A stretch of 34,240 nt of DNA from a virus, in IMG/VR virus record IMGVR_UViG_3300031766_000030, positions 1 to 34,240 of that record; one strand, 5' to 3'. The notes beneath the pieces are model-generated. The model saw only the letters and a list, made by a program, of their open reading frames with translations. It searched no databases and had not been told where the DNA came from. A program made the position numbers and the translations under genes. Shown piece by piece: positions 8,294 through 16,212 of the stretch (within the stretch, counting starts at the first letter, position 1; each line of letters begins with the position of its first letter).

Positions 8294-8355
8294 TCTAATC
8301 TAAAAGATATTAATCGAATGGTTAAGAAGAAAAGAACCGAGGCGATTAAATAAAC

Positions 8356-8371
8356 GGAATTGAAAAATTCC
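8356..8371 (+). other. Perfect hairpin with GAAA loop upstream of the capsid gene
   Basis: GGAATT and AATTCC form a six-pair stem closed by GAAA, which is a GNRA-type tetraloop, 29 bases before the capsid ATG. It is followed by an A-rich stretch and not by a T-run, so it is not a standard terminator. It may stabilise or mark the 5' end of capsid mRNA. The function is inferred. Confidence 0.5.
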
Positions 8372-8400
8372 ACAAAAATGCGAAAAATAATTTTATAAAA

Positions 8401-10110
8401 ATGTACGCAAATCAATTAATCAACGAGGCTGAGGTTCAAAAGACCTGGGGCCCTATCATTGAGGAAAGTACTGGTATCACTGAAAAAGCCAAGTTATCTT
8501 GGATGTCTAAGTATTGCCATTACCATAACCTTAATGAAAGTGTATATAATACTGTACACTTAAATCCAAACATGAATACTCAAGGTATGGGAGCAACTGC
8601 TTTTCCTAGTGATCCTACTACAATGAACAACTTTAACGGTGCTATGACTCCAGGTTCTGGAGATAGACCTTTTTCTTTGTTACCACTTGCAATGCAAGTA
8701 GCAGCTCAGACTGTAGGTTTAGACTTAGTACCAGTTGTACCAATGCAAGGTCCTATGGGAGTATTAACTTACCTAGACTTCGTATATGGTGGAGGTAGAA
8801 CAACTCAAGCTGGTGGAATAGACGGAAACTCTGCTCCATTATTAATTAAAGCTCCACTAACTCAGGTTACTGGAACTGCTTTAGCTGTAAATTCAGTAAT
8901 CTACGTAGGTACTGGTGCAAATGCATCATATGAATTAACTTATGTAGGTCAATCAAGAATTGACGGATTTCCAATTTTCCGTGTAAGAGGTAACTCTGAC
9001 GCTGCTGGAACTACGTTTGCTCAAGGTACTGAAGGATACGAACCAATTTATACTGCTGTTGCTGCTGCTACTAGCTTTTTCTTAGAAGCTGCAATGACTA
9101 CTGACTTAGGTGACTTTGACGGTGCTGCTGAATACGTTAAAGCTTTAGAAGACCATATTACTGGTTTCTCTGGTGATGCGTTTGAAGACAACAACAGAGC
9201 TGGTAATCCACCAATGGTTGCTATTGACTCTAACGATCCTTATGAAAGAGGTGTAGGAGAATCTACTCCAGATAACATTATGGGTCTAAGTTTATTTAAC
9301 AAATCAGTTGCTGCAAAAACTTTCCAAGTTGCTGCTGCCGTAACTAGAGAACAAGTTCAAGATCTGAAGCAATTCGGAATTGACGCTGTTGCTCAAGTAG
9401 AAGCTGTATTGGTAAATGAGTTAACTCAATCTATTAACAAATACATCTTGGATAGAATCTTCAGAAATGGAGCTACTAATGCAGGTAATGTAAATACTGT
9501 TGATGGTTTACAATTATCTGCTGCTTATGGTACTACTGTTGGTGCTGTTACAATTCCACTAGGACTTGGAAATGCTGACAACACAACAATTATCAATGCA
9601 ACTGTTCAAAGAACTATTGTTGGTGCAGGTGGTGAAACACAAGGAACTTTACAACGTAGGTTGTATACTAAAGTACTTGCTGCTTCTAACCTAATCGCAA
9701 CAAGAGGAAGAAGAGGACCTGCTACTTTCGCAGTAACTTCTGGAGAAATTGCTACGGCACTTCAGGATGTTGCAGGATTCGTACCTTACCCACTATCAAA
9801 TACAATCAACCAAGCTGGTGGATCTTTATATCCAATCGGTGCTTTGGCTGGTGTAACTATTTATGTTGATCCAAACATGGCTTGGACTGACTATAGAGTT
9901 GCTGTAGGTAGAAAAGGTGATGGTAATTCTCCTGGATTAGTATTCATGCCTTACTTAATGGCTGAATCTGTTGAGACAATCGCAGAAGGAACTATGGCTC
10001 CTAAAATCGCGGTTAAATCTAGATTCGCTTTAGTAGACGCTGGATTCCACCCAGAAACAATGTATTACACATTAGGTTTTAATTTCGAAGCTGGTACTAG
10101 TATCATCTAA
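8401..10110 (+). CDS. 23: Major capsid protein gp23
   Basis: The 569-residue product matches the T4 gp23 family. It has a short helical N-terminus, then RPFSLLPLAMQVAAQTVGLDLVPV, VVPMQGPMGVLTYLDFVYG, and a conserved C-terminal half with ATRGRRGPATFAV, VYVDPNMAW-like text, and MAPKIAVKSRFAL. It forms the hexameric capsid lattice with an HK97-like fold. A prohead-protease site fits after LNE46 (LNE then Ser47), which would remove a 46-residue propeptide. T4 removes 65. INE9 is another (I/L)xE match. Codon choice is shifted to C-ending AAC, TTC, TAC and GAC and to GCT, as expected for a very abundant product. No exact late box is seen in the 107-base gap upstream, so it may be read with the upstream gene or from a variant promoter. 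A terminator follows. Confidence 0.96.
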   Translation: MYANQLINEAEVQKTWGPIIEESTGITEKAKLSWMSKYCHYHNLNESVYNTVHLNPNMNTQGMGATAFPSDPTTMNNFNGAMTPGSGDRPFSLLPLAMQVAAQTVGLDLVPVVPMQGPMGVLTYLDFVYGGGRTTQAGGIDGNSAPLLIKAPLTQVTGTALAVNSVIYVGTGANASYELTYVGQSRIDGFPIFRVRGNSDAAGTTFAQGTEGYEPIYTAVAAATSFFLEAAMTTDLGDFDGAAEYVKALEDHITGFSGDAFEDNNRAGNPPMVAIDSNDPYERGVGESTPDNIMGLSLFNKSVAAKTFQVAAAVTREQVQDLKQFGIDAVAQVEAVLVNELTQSINKYILDRIFRNGATNAGNVNTVDGLQLSAAYGTTVGAVTIPLGLGNADNTTIINATVQRTIVGAGGETQGTLQRRLYTKVLAASNLIATRGRRGPATFAVTSGEIATALQDVAGFVPYPLSNTINQAGGSLYPIGALAGVTIYVDPNMAWTDYRVAVGRKGDGNSPGLVFMPYLMAESVETIAEGTMAPKIAVKSRFALVDAGFHPETMYYTLGFNFEAGTSII

Positions 10111-10136
10111 GAATAAAAACTTTAATATAGTTTTAA

Positions 10137-10165
10137 AAGGTTCGCTTAACGGCGGACCTTTTTTT
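10137..10165 (+). terminator. Rho-independent terminator after capsid gene
   Basis: AAGGTTCGC pairs with GCGGACCTT (one wobble) around TTAACG and runs into seven T. It lies 26 bases beyond the capsid stop and separates the head operon from the next late unit. Confidence 0.9.
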
Positions 10166-10179
10166 GTCTTATATCAATT

Positions 10180-10190
10180 GAATATATAAA
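10180..10190 (+). promoter_or_regulatory. Late promoter box (GAATATATAAA)
   Basis: Exact copy directly after the capsid terminator, ending 18 bases before the ATG at 10208. The terminator-promoter arrangement shows that a new late transcript starts here. Confidence 0.7.
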
Positions 10191-10207
10191 AAAATCAATA
10201 ACTAGAT

Positions 10208-11395
10208 ATGAAAAGAGTAAAATCATACAATCAATTTATAGCCGAATCTAATAAAGGTGTAGATGAAGGTATTACCGATATTAAAGGTATTATGAGTAAT
10301 CCTATTAAGTATAAGAAGATTAAAAATAATGCTAAGAAGTATCAACAAACTAAAGTTCAGATAGCTTTAAATAATGTTGATGCTGCTAAAAAGACTCAGG
10401 CATCCTCAGGTAAAATGGATCCTAAACAAAAAGAAACTTTAAAGGCTGCTAATGCTGCTAAGAATCAAGCACTAAAAGATAAAGCATCTGCAATTAGTCA
10501 AAGAATGAAAGATCTAGCTACAACCGATCCACTTAAACAAGTAGTAACTATTGCAACTACAAAATCAAACCTAGCAGCAGCAGAAACTGCGCTGAAGGCG
10601 GCAGATGGTGAAGAATCAAAACAACTTAAGATTAGAATTAAAAAATTAGCAGGTAAAGCATCAGATGCTCAACAAGCATTAAAGGATTATGAATCTGACG
10701 GTGGAGATAAAGAACAGGTTGAATTACCAGGTGAAAAGGAAAAGGCTGCTAAAGCAGAAAAGGAAAAGTTAGATAAAGCTAAAGCTGATAAGGCTAAAGA
10801 AGCTGTTGATGGCGAGATTACTAAAGCTAAAGCTGCATATGATGCTGTAAAAGATGGTGAAGATGAAAAGGCCAAATTACAAGCAGAGATTAAATTTAAA
10901 CAAGCTCAACAGAAAAAAGCTAAATTAGATGCTAACGATGAATTGTTTCAAGGTCTAGGAGATGACATTGGAGAGATAATGAAAAAGGTAAAAGCACTTG
11001 ATCCAGATTCTAATACTGAAACAGATACTGATACTGAAACAGATACTGATACTGAGGTAGATGATAATACTCCTGATGATCCGGCTGCAAAATTAGAAGC
11101 TGATATTAAAGCCTTTAATAATAACATAGAAACTGAAAGAACTACAATGAATAAAGCTACTAAAGATTTAGAACAGGCTAAAAGAGATCTAAAAACTGGT
11201 AGAGGTTCTGAAGAAAAGGTTCAAAAACTACAAAAGGCAATTGAAGATAGCAAAGAAGACATCGCTGAGCTTAAGAAAAAGGAAGCTGATGCTAAAAAGA
11301 AAGTAGCTGCACTATCTAAACCTAAAGGAGAATCATTTCAACCACTTGAAGAAACTGTTTCTGAAAAGTTTAGAAGGTTAATGAATAATGTATAA
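10208..11395 (+). CDS. Probable internal head or core protein with capsid-targeting-like N-terminus
   Basis: The 395-residue product begins MKRVKSYNQFIAES. This resembles the capsid-targeting sequence of T4 internal proteins (MKTYQEFIAE type), which the prohead protease cuts after (I/L)xE. Here IAE13 is followed by Ser14. The rest is rich in Ala, Lys, Glu and Asp with almost no aromatics, and is predicted to be nearly all helix or coiled coil (about 40-380). A Thr/Glu/Asp repeat interrupts it near 270-285. The C-terminus (SFQPLEETVSEKFRRLMNN) is amphipathic. It lies directly after the capsid gene with its own late promoter. I infer a protein packaged in the prohead core, either an internal protein or a gp22/gp67/gp68-like scaffold component. 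No enzymatic motif is visible. Confidence 0.7.
   Translation: MKRVKSYNQFIAESNKGVDEGITDIKGIMSNPIKYKKIKNNAKKYQQTKVQIALNNVDAAKKTQASSGKMDPKQKETLKAANAAKNQALKDKASAISQRMKDLATTDPLKQVVTIATTKSNLAAAETALKAADGEESKQLKIRIKKLAGKASDAQQALKDYESDGGDKEQVELPGEKEKAAKAEKEKLDKAKADKAKEAVDGEITKAKAAYDAVKDGEDEKAKLQAEIKFKQAQQKKAKLDANDELFQGLGDDIGEIMKKVKALDPDSNTETDTDTETDTDTEVDDNTPDDPAAKLEADIKAFNNNIETERTTMNKATKDLEQAKRDLKTGRGSEEKVQKLQKAIEDSKEDIAELKKKEADAKKKVAALSKPKGESFQPLEETVSEKFRRLMNNV
11014..11049 (+). repeat. Two exact 18-base tandem units
   Basis: The unit TACTGAAACAGATACTGA occurs twice in tandem and is followed by a partial third copy. It encodes alternating Thr-Glu/Thr-Asp residues, an acidic flexible linker in the helical head protein. 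Exact identity suggests recent slippage. Confidence 0.85.
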
Positions 11396-11879
11396 AGTCC
11401 GTAAGATAAACTTTGGATGGTATAAAAGGAGGCATGGTATTCTATTGGAGAATCTGCCTCCTTTGAAGCAAAAACTTTTATTAGAAAATAATCATATGAA
11501 ATGGTTAGATTCTGATGTAGATGCTTTTGAGATTATATTTAAGGTTGAGGATATGAATGAGCATGAAAAAAATCCTAACCGTATACTTTGGAATCCTTTT
11601 AGAGAAACTTTTACAAATATTAAAGAATTAGAAAAAGACTCTGATCTTGTTGATTGGAATTGTGGTATTTGTAAAACTGAGATTAAATCAAGGATGGACT
11701 CTAAGAAGGTTGAAAATTTTGTTTGTAATAAGTGCTCAGAGTCCCATAACTCATCAAATAAAAGGATTGACAAAAGAATAATAGATTCATCTGTTAAATT
11801 TATGAAACACTGTAAATCGTTACTAAAAGGAGAACAGAGAGAGTTTATGACTTATGTAAGGAGATCATCTAAGTCTTAA
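11388..11879 (+). CDS. Small zinc-ribbon protein, unassigned
   Basis: The 163-residue product starts 8 bases inside the end of the preceding gene, so the two are likely translated together. Residues 92-95 (CGIC) and 113-116 (CNKC) form two CxxC knuckles separated by 17 residues, typical of a zinc ribbon. The N-terminus is basic (KVRKINFGWYKRRHG), and the C-terminus from about 120 is Lys/Arg-rich and helical. Nucleic-acid or protein binding is possible, but no family is recognised. Its 3' end overlaps the convergent minus-strand gene by 15 bases. Confidence 0.6.
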   Translation: MYKVRKINFGWYKRRHGILLENLPPLKQKLLLENNHMKWLDSDVDAFEIIFKVEDMNEHEKNPNRILWNPFRETFTNIKELEKDSDLVDWNCGICKTEIKSRMDSKKVENFVCNKCSESHNSSNKRIDKRIIDSSVKFMKHCKSLLKGEQREFMTYVRRSSKS

Positions 11880-12659
11880 TGCTTCTTCAATACTTATCTT
11901 TCTAAATGTATCTAAATTACTTGTAGGGCATGCATTAAAAATCTGTATACCTTTTCCTTTTATTTCTTCTTTTAAAATTTCAAAACCAGGTAAAAATTGA
12001 TCTTTATAAATTTTATGGCTAGTTGCATTAACTGGATATCCATTATGAAAATGCGTTGATGTTCCGTTACTTCCCATATCATATCCTAATAAAACTATTC
12101 TTTTTGCGCCAAGATGTATGGCTAAATTAATAGCTGCATATCCGCTATTGTTGCCATGCGAGATAATATCTTTACTGGTTTCTAATCCAAACTTTTTTCC
12201 TCTCTTTAGTATTGTTACATCACTAGGATAATTCTTAGGCCTAATCGTATACTTTAAACCTTTGAATTTATTAATCTCTTTTTCAAACCAGGTATATACT
12301 CTACCATCAGTCCAATAAACTGCATCAGCATTAGGGTAAAATGTTATGGCTTTATTAATGGCTATAGTTTTTTTACCTTCTAGTGAATTCCATTTAAAGT
12401 TTTTTAAAGAAGGTCCACCACCTATTAAGTATACAGTTTCCCCAGTCCATATTTCATCCACCTTACCGTATTTATAATTAGGCTTTTTGCCATTAGAAAT
12501 ATATCCTCTATTATCTTTAGGTAATGTAGCTGCATTTCTTACATGTTTTATGTCTTGGTTAGCTATCTTACCTCTACTTATGCTACTTTTAGTATTTTTA
12601 GAAACCTCAGTAGGAACAGTAATCTTAACAATTTTTCTTATTTGTCTGGATCTTCTCAT
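11865..12659 (-). CDS. GGGPSL-motif protein (DUF115/MptE-like Rossmann fold)
   Basis: The 264-residue product is the only supported gene on the minus strand. Residues 1-60 are basic and low in complexity. A Rossmann-like domain follows: VYLIGGGPSL (76-85), IAINKAITFYPNADAVYWTD (99-118), NSGYAAINLAIHLGAKRIVL (171-190) and GYDMG. GGGPSL with a later GY-A-NLA-LGA-LGYDM pattern is typical of the DUF115/MptE-like group. Phage copies are often labelled 'norphogenetic protein', and related folds include glycosyl- and pyrophosphokinase-type enzymes. A nucleotide-sugar or similar substrate is plausible but unproven. The gene is divergent from gp44 across a 71-base gap and convergent with the zinc-ribbon gene. 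Confidence 0.7.
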   Translation of the reverse strand: MRRSRQIRKIVKITVPTEVSKNTKSSISRGKIANQDIKHVRNAATLPKDNRGYISNGKKPNYKYGKVDEIWTGETVYLIGGGPSLKNFKWNSLEGKKTIAINKAITFYPNADAVYWTDGRVYTWFEKEINKFKGLKYTIRPKNYPSDVTILKRGKKFGLETSKDIISHGNNSGYAAINLAIHLGAKRIVLLGYDMGSNGTSTHFHNGYPVNATSHKIYKDQFLPGFEILKEEIKGKGIQIFNACPTSNLDTFRKISIEEALRLR

Positions 12660-12685
12660 AGTGGATATTAATATTTATTTGCCTA

Positions 12686-12723
12686 AAACAAATACATTTT
12701 TATCCATATAAAAATAAATCTAA
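12686..12723 (+). promoter_or_regulatory. Promoter-like element upstream of gp44
   Basis: An A/C-rich stretch, a T-tract and then ATATAAAAATAAATCTAA, ending 7 bases before the ATG at 12731. The last 18 bases are identical to those before the topoisomerase gene (33244-33261). The AAACC box of the other copies is only partly preserved. Confidence 0.45.
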
Positions 12724-12730
12724 CTAATAT

Positions 12731-13693
12731 ATGAAGAATATCCAAAATATACTACTAACAGAGAAGTATAGGCCACAATCCTTAGATGATTTAATTACTC
12801 CTAAGAGGGTTGGCGAAAAATTAAGTAAAGGAGTTTATCAACATTTACTATTACATGGCAGTCCAGGTACAGGTAAAACCTCAGCTGCTAAAGCATTAGT
12901 AAAGCATTTTAAACATCCATACCTTTATATCAATGCATCAACAGATACATCCGTAGATGTTGTAAGAAATAGAATTACTGATTTTTGTGCTAATCGTTCT
13001 ATAATGGATGAGCCAGGAAAAATGAAGGTAATTATACTTGATGAGATTGATGGTGTATCAGATCAATTCTTTAAAGCATTAAGAGCCACAATGGATCAGT
13101 TTGCTGTAAATGCAAGATTCGTTGCAACATGTAATTATATTAATAAAGTACCAGATCCAATTCAGTCTAGATTTGAAATGATTGATTTTGATTTTTCTAA
13201 AGAAGAAGAAACCGAAATAATGAAAAGTTACATTATGAGGATTTTACAAATCTGTAAAGAAGAAGGTATAGGTATTGATAAACATGCAGCTGTTGAATTA
13301 GTAAAAAGAAAATTTCCTGATTTAAGAAATATGTTAAATCAACTACAAGGATTTAAATCTCAGGGTGTAGAAACTATAACAGTTGAAAACATTAAACAAT
13401 TTAGTTCAGTATATAAAGATATTTATGATCTTGTTATTGATGGAGAAGATCCTGTAAAAAATTATCAGTATATGCTATCTAATTATGCAAATAGAACTGA
13501 TGATGTTTTATCTTCTTTAGGTGCTGAATTTATAGATTTTATTAAACAAGATAGGCAATCATATACTACATTCATTCCACAGATAATTGTAACGGTTGCA
13601 AAATACCAAGCACAAAGACAACATGTAATTGATCCTGCTGTATCAATGCTTGCTTGTATTTATGAATTACAAACAATAGTAAACGGAGCATAA
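12731..13693 (+). CDS. 44: Sliding-clamp loader large subunit gp44
   Basis: The 320-residue product equals the T4 gp44 length (319). It starts TEKYRPQSLDDLI. Walker A is GSPGTGKTS (43-51), Walker B VIILDEID (100-107), sensor 1 ATCN (132-135), and SRF (146-148) stands at the SRC arginine-finger position. These identify an AAA+ clamp-loader ATPase of the RFC/DnaX family. With gp62 it opens and loads the clamp on primer-template DNA for replication. In T4 the clamp also activates late transcription. It shares one base (TAATG) with the aminotransferase-like gene downstream. In T4 the next gene is gp62, so an insertion or replacement has occurred here. Confidence 0.95.
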   Translation: MKNIQNILLTEKYRPQSLDDLITPKRVGEKLSKGVYQHLLLHGSPGTGKTSAAKALVKHFKHPYLYINASTDTSVDVVRNRITDFCANRSIMDEPGKMKVIILDEIDGVSDQFFKALRATMDQFAVNARFVATCNYINKVPDPIQSRFEMIDFDFSKEEETEIMKSYIMRILQICKEEGIGIDKHAAVELVKRKFPDLRNMLNQLQGFKSQGVETITVENIKQFSSVYKDIYDLVIDGEDPVKNYQYMLSNYANRTDDVLSSLGAEFIDFIKQDRQSYTTFIPQIIVTVAKYQAQRQHVIDPAVSMLACIYELQTIVNGA

Positions 13694-14349
13694 TGGCATA
13701 CGGTGTATATAAAAACACAGAAGAATTTGAATCACAGTTAGCACAATACACTGGTTCTAAATATGCAGTGGCATTAGATAATATGAGTAACGGTTTATTC
13801 CTTGCTTTATATTATGAGAAGCATGTTAACAAATCAATAGTAGATGATTCTATAATGATTCCCAATAGAACTTACCCATCAGTCCCTTGTGAAATAATTC
13901 ATGCAGGATTAAAGGTTAAGTGGAATAAAAAACACCCGCAGGTTTTTAAGGGTAAATTAACCGGCTCATATCAGTTAAAGGGATCTAATGTTTGGGATTC
14001 GGCATTATCATTTACGGCTGATATGTATAAACCAGATACTCATATGTGTGTATCATTTACTGGACCTTTTAAACATTTTAAATTATCTAAAGGTGGTGCA
14101 ATACTAACTGATAGTCTAAAAGCATATCATTGGTTTAAAAGAGCAAGGTATTCAGGTCGTAGAGAATGTTCTTATCATGATGATAATTTTGATATGATTG
14201 GTTGGAATTTTTATATGATGCCAGAACTAGCAGCAAGAGGATTATTATTAATGAATCAATTTTACAACCAGGACGGTACAAAAAGGCACCAAGAAGATTT
14301 AACTCTACCTTACCCTGATTTATCAAAATTTAAAATATACGAAAAATGA
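13693..14349 (+). CDS. Minimal DegT/DnrJ/EryC1/StrS-type aminotransferase-like protein
   Basis: The 218-residue product has the N-terminal pattern YTGSKYAVALDNMSNGLFLAL (as in the substrate-entry helix of DegT proteins). It then has PNRTYPSVPCEIIHAGLKV, VWDSALSF with Asp102 at the PLP-pyridine position, and SFTGPFKHFKLSKGGAILT. Lys127 lies seven residues before the Gly-Gly, where the PLP-binding lysine sits in this family. Standard members have 360-400 residues and make amino sugars for glycans. This one lacks most of the C-terminal domain, so it is either a reduced enzyme or a repurposed fold. It overlaps gp44 by one base and the next small ORF by four (ATGA), so it is firmly within the replication operon. 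Confidence 0.75.
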   Translation: MAYGVYKNTEEFESQLAQYTGSKYAVALDNMSNGLFLALYYEKHVNKSIVDDSIMIPNRTYPSVPCEIIHAGLKVKWNKKHPQVFKGKLTGSYQLKGSNVWDSALSFTADMYKPDTHMCVSFTGPFKHFKLSKGGAILTDSLKAYHWFKRARYSGRRECSYHDDNFDMIGWNFYMMPELAARGLLLMNQFYNQDGTKRHQEDLTLPYPDLSKFKIYEK

Positions 14350-14501
14350 GAGCACAATTTTTAGAAAAACTAATAAATAAGTTTCCTAATTATTTAGAAC
14401 TAGGTGGAGCAGTTAAAAGATACTATGATTTGCGACAATCAAAAATGAGCAAGGAAGAATGTGAAGAAATTGTTTTAAATTCTTCTTTCAGAATTCTTTA
14501 A
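14346..14501 (+). CDS. Small 51-residue ORF
   Basis: The ORF starts in an ATGA overlap with the aminotransferase-like gene, a strong sign of translational coupling. The product begins MRAQFLEKLINKFPNYLELG and continues as a charged helical peptide ending NSSFRIL. A segment AVKRYYDLRQSKMSKEECEE suggests two short helices. No family is recognised. A 31-base gap separates it from RNase H. Confidence 0.6.
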   Translation: MRAQFLEKLINKFPNYLELGGAVKRYYDLRQSKMSKEECEEIVLNSSFRIL

Positions 14502-14507
14502 TCTTTG

Positions 14508-14529
14508 TTATAATTATATTAAATAACAC
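14508..14529 (+). promoter_or_regulatory. AT-rich promoter-like element before RNase H
   Basis: A TTATAAT core followed by an AT tract and AACAC, 3 bases before the RNase H start. The same arrangement occurs at 32075-32096 with about 18 of 22 bases matching. The low complexity of the DNA limits confidence. Confidence 0.3.
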
Positions 14530-14532
14530 ATT

Positions 14533-15756
14533 ATGAAAAAAACAGGCAGACATACATTTGTCATAGATGGAAACTATTTTCTATTTAGAACCTTATATGT
14601 AATTCCTAGCAGATCTAAAAAGGCAGGTTTATTAGGTACAGATGAAGACGTACAAACATTCGTTAAAAAATTGGCAACTGACTTTGCATATCAGATCAGA
14701 TTATTCGAAGGACTTATCGATAAGGTTGTTTGGACAGTAGATTCAAGATCATGGAGAAAGGACTTTTACCCAGAAGCAGAATACAAAGGTAATCGTAAAC
14801 AAAATGATGCTCTTAACTGGGAGAATTTCTCAAAAGCAACAGCTGACTTTATTTCTATCCTATCTAAGCAAGGTGTTATTATTTCTAAAATTGACGGTGC
14901 TGAAGGTGATGATTTAATGTATGCATGGAATACTGAATGTCTTGCAAATGACAAATCAGTTATTATGTTTACTGGTGATAGAGACTTGGTTCAATTGGTA
15001 GATAAGAGTACAAATAATAATACTCATACTATTCTATTTTCACCAGCTCATAAAAAATTATATACTTACCAAGGTTTTTCTGAATGGATGGATTCTCAAA
15101 CTGAAGAAGAACAATCTAATGATATATTTGATGTACTAAAAACCTCTGTGTCACCAGAGAATCAGGCTAAAAAATTACTTAAAGCATTAGTCGCAAAGAA
15201 AAAGGTTTCTATTATAGAAGTTGACCCTGAAGACTTCCGTTTTCGTAAAGTACTTACAGGAGATGCTGGTGATAATGTACCACCTGCTTACTATTACAAA
15301 AAAGGTAATAGGAGATACGGTATTAGTGAAAATAAAGCAACTGCTATTATCGCCGAGTTCAAAGAAAAGCATGGTCACTTATCTCACATGTATCTTTATA
15401 ATGATGATTATATTACTGACCTTGCAAATATGACAGTAAGAGTTATGAATGCAAAGCATATGAGCAGAGAACAGATTATTTCTAATCTAAAATCTAATGT
15501 CAATCTTATGGTACTTGCTGCTGAATCTATACCAGAAGGTATCCTAGACGAAATGTTCAAATCAGTTGAATCTAAAATGAATGTAAAAGGTTTACAGTTA
15601 AAAACAATTTCTACAATGAAATCTATTTTAGAGAATACTGAATATGCTAAAGAGACCGATAGTTCATTTAAAGCATCGTTCTTTAAAGATGATGATAGCA
15701 GTTCAGATGACATGTCTTTTATTAAAGGTAGCAAATCACAAGATAAGATTTTTTAA
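14533..15756 (+). CDS. rnh: FEN-type 5'-3' exonuclease / RNase H (T4 rnh-like)
   Basis: The 407-residue product carries the acidic residues of the FEN/5'-nuclease family: Asp12 in FVIDGNYFLFR, Asp70 in WTVDSRSWR, Glu124/Asp126/Asp127 in AEGDDLMY, Asp149/Asp151 in TGDRDLVQL and Asp244/Asp247 in TGDAGDNVPP. YKGNRK (85-90) matches the helical-clamp entry motif. T4 RNase H has 305 residues and removes lagging-strand RNA primers and flaps. The present protein is about 100 residues longer. The extra length includes a segment near 180-235 and an acidic Ser/Asp-rich tail (DDDSSSDDMSF). A replicative role fits its place after gp44. Confidence 0.9.
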   Translation: MKKTGRHTFVIDGNYFLFRTLYVIPSRSKKAGLLGTDEDVQTFVKKLATDFAYQIRLFEGLIDKVVWTVDSRSWRKDFYPEAEYKGNRKQNDALNWENFSKATADFISILSKQGVIISKIDGAEGDDLMYAWNTECLANDKSVIMFTGDRDLVQLVDKSTNNNTHTILFSPAHKKLYTYQGFSEWMDSQTEEEQSNDIFDVLKTSVSPENQAKKLLKALVAKKKVSIIEVDPEDFRFRKVLTGDAGDNVPPAYYYKKGNRRYGISENKATAIIAEFKEKHGHLSHMYLYNDDYITDLANMTVRVMNAKHMSREQIISNLKSNVNLMVLAAESIPEGILDEMFKSVESKMNVKGLQLKTISTMKSILENTEYAKETDSSFKASFFKDDDSSSDDMSFIKGSKSQDKIF

Positions 15757-15789
15757 ACCTTTTTCTTTTTCTTCATATAAATATAAAAT
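15755..15789 (+). promoter_or_regulatory. Second-class promoter element (AAACC / T-tracts / ATATAAA)
   Basis: AAACC, two T-tracts and ATATAAA (15775-15781) with 15 bases between the CC and ATATAAA. It begins in the stop codon of RNase H and ends 6 bases before the ATG at 15796. The same layout is found at 31138 and 33224. Confidence 0.55.
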
Positions 15790-15795
15790 AACTTA

Positions 15796-16212
15796 ATGAA
15801 ATTATTTGATTATATAAAAGTACTATTTGGCAAAGATGCACAATGGGAAAAGACAAGCAATTATGATAAATCTAAGAATTCATTTATGACTAATAGATTT
15901 ATGAGTATTAAGTTTCCTATTCAAGGAAACATGTTTAATACATTAAAAATAGATCCAGTAGGACAAGCAGAATCATGGAGGTTAATATCTTCTAAATTCA
16001 ATAGAGTACCTGGTTTTATTTATACTAAAGTAAAAAAGTCTGCAAAACAAAAAGCAAAAGAATGGAATGCTAATCCTAAGGCTTTAGAACTTTATATGAA
16101 ATTTAATGAAATAGGTGAACGTGAATATAAAGAAGCACTAAAATATAACCCATCAGAAGTTCAATCCTCGATAGATAAACTAGAAAAACAAATGGGCAAA
16201 GATGTTAATTGA
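15796..16212 (+). CDS. Possible clamp-loader small subunit (gp62-like)
   Basis: The 138-residue product contains NSFMTNRFMSIKFP (about 28-41) and later a helical basic tail. T4-type gp62 proteins have a similar 'F-M-x-N-R-x-(L/M)-S' element near the N-terminus, and a clamp-loader partner for gp44 is expected in this block. A RVPGFIYTKVKKSAKQKA stretch follows (about 73-90). The length is less than T4 gp62 (187). The match is a short motif from memory, so this is a tentative assignment. An independent small replication protein is the alternative. It has a second-class promoter directly upstream and overlaps the next gene by 11 bases. Confidence 0.4.
   Translation: MKLFDYIKVLFGKDAQWEKTSNYDKSKNSFMTNRFMSIKFPIQGNMFNTLKIDPVGQAESWRLISSKFNRVPGFIYTKVKKSAKQKAKEWNANPKALELYMKFNEIGEREYKEALKYNPSEVQSSIDKLEKQMGKDVN

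Noticed and set aside
8318-8353. 11-codon ORF (MVKKKRTEAIK) between the protease and capsid genes
   Set aside because: Too short to judge; could be a leader peptide, but nothing supports translation.
15408-15734. Minus-strand frame opposite the 3' end of RNase H
   Set aside because: Fully antisense to a well-supported gene, no recognisable domain.
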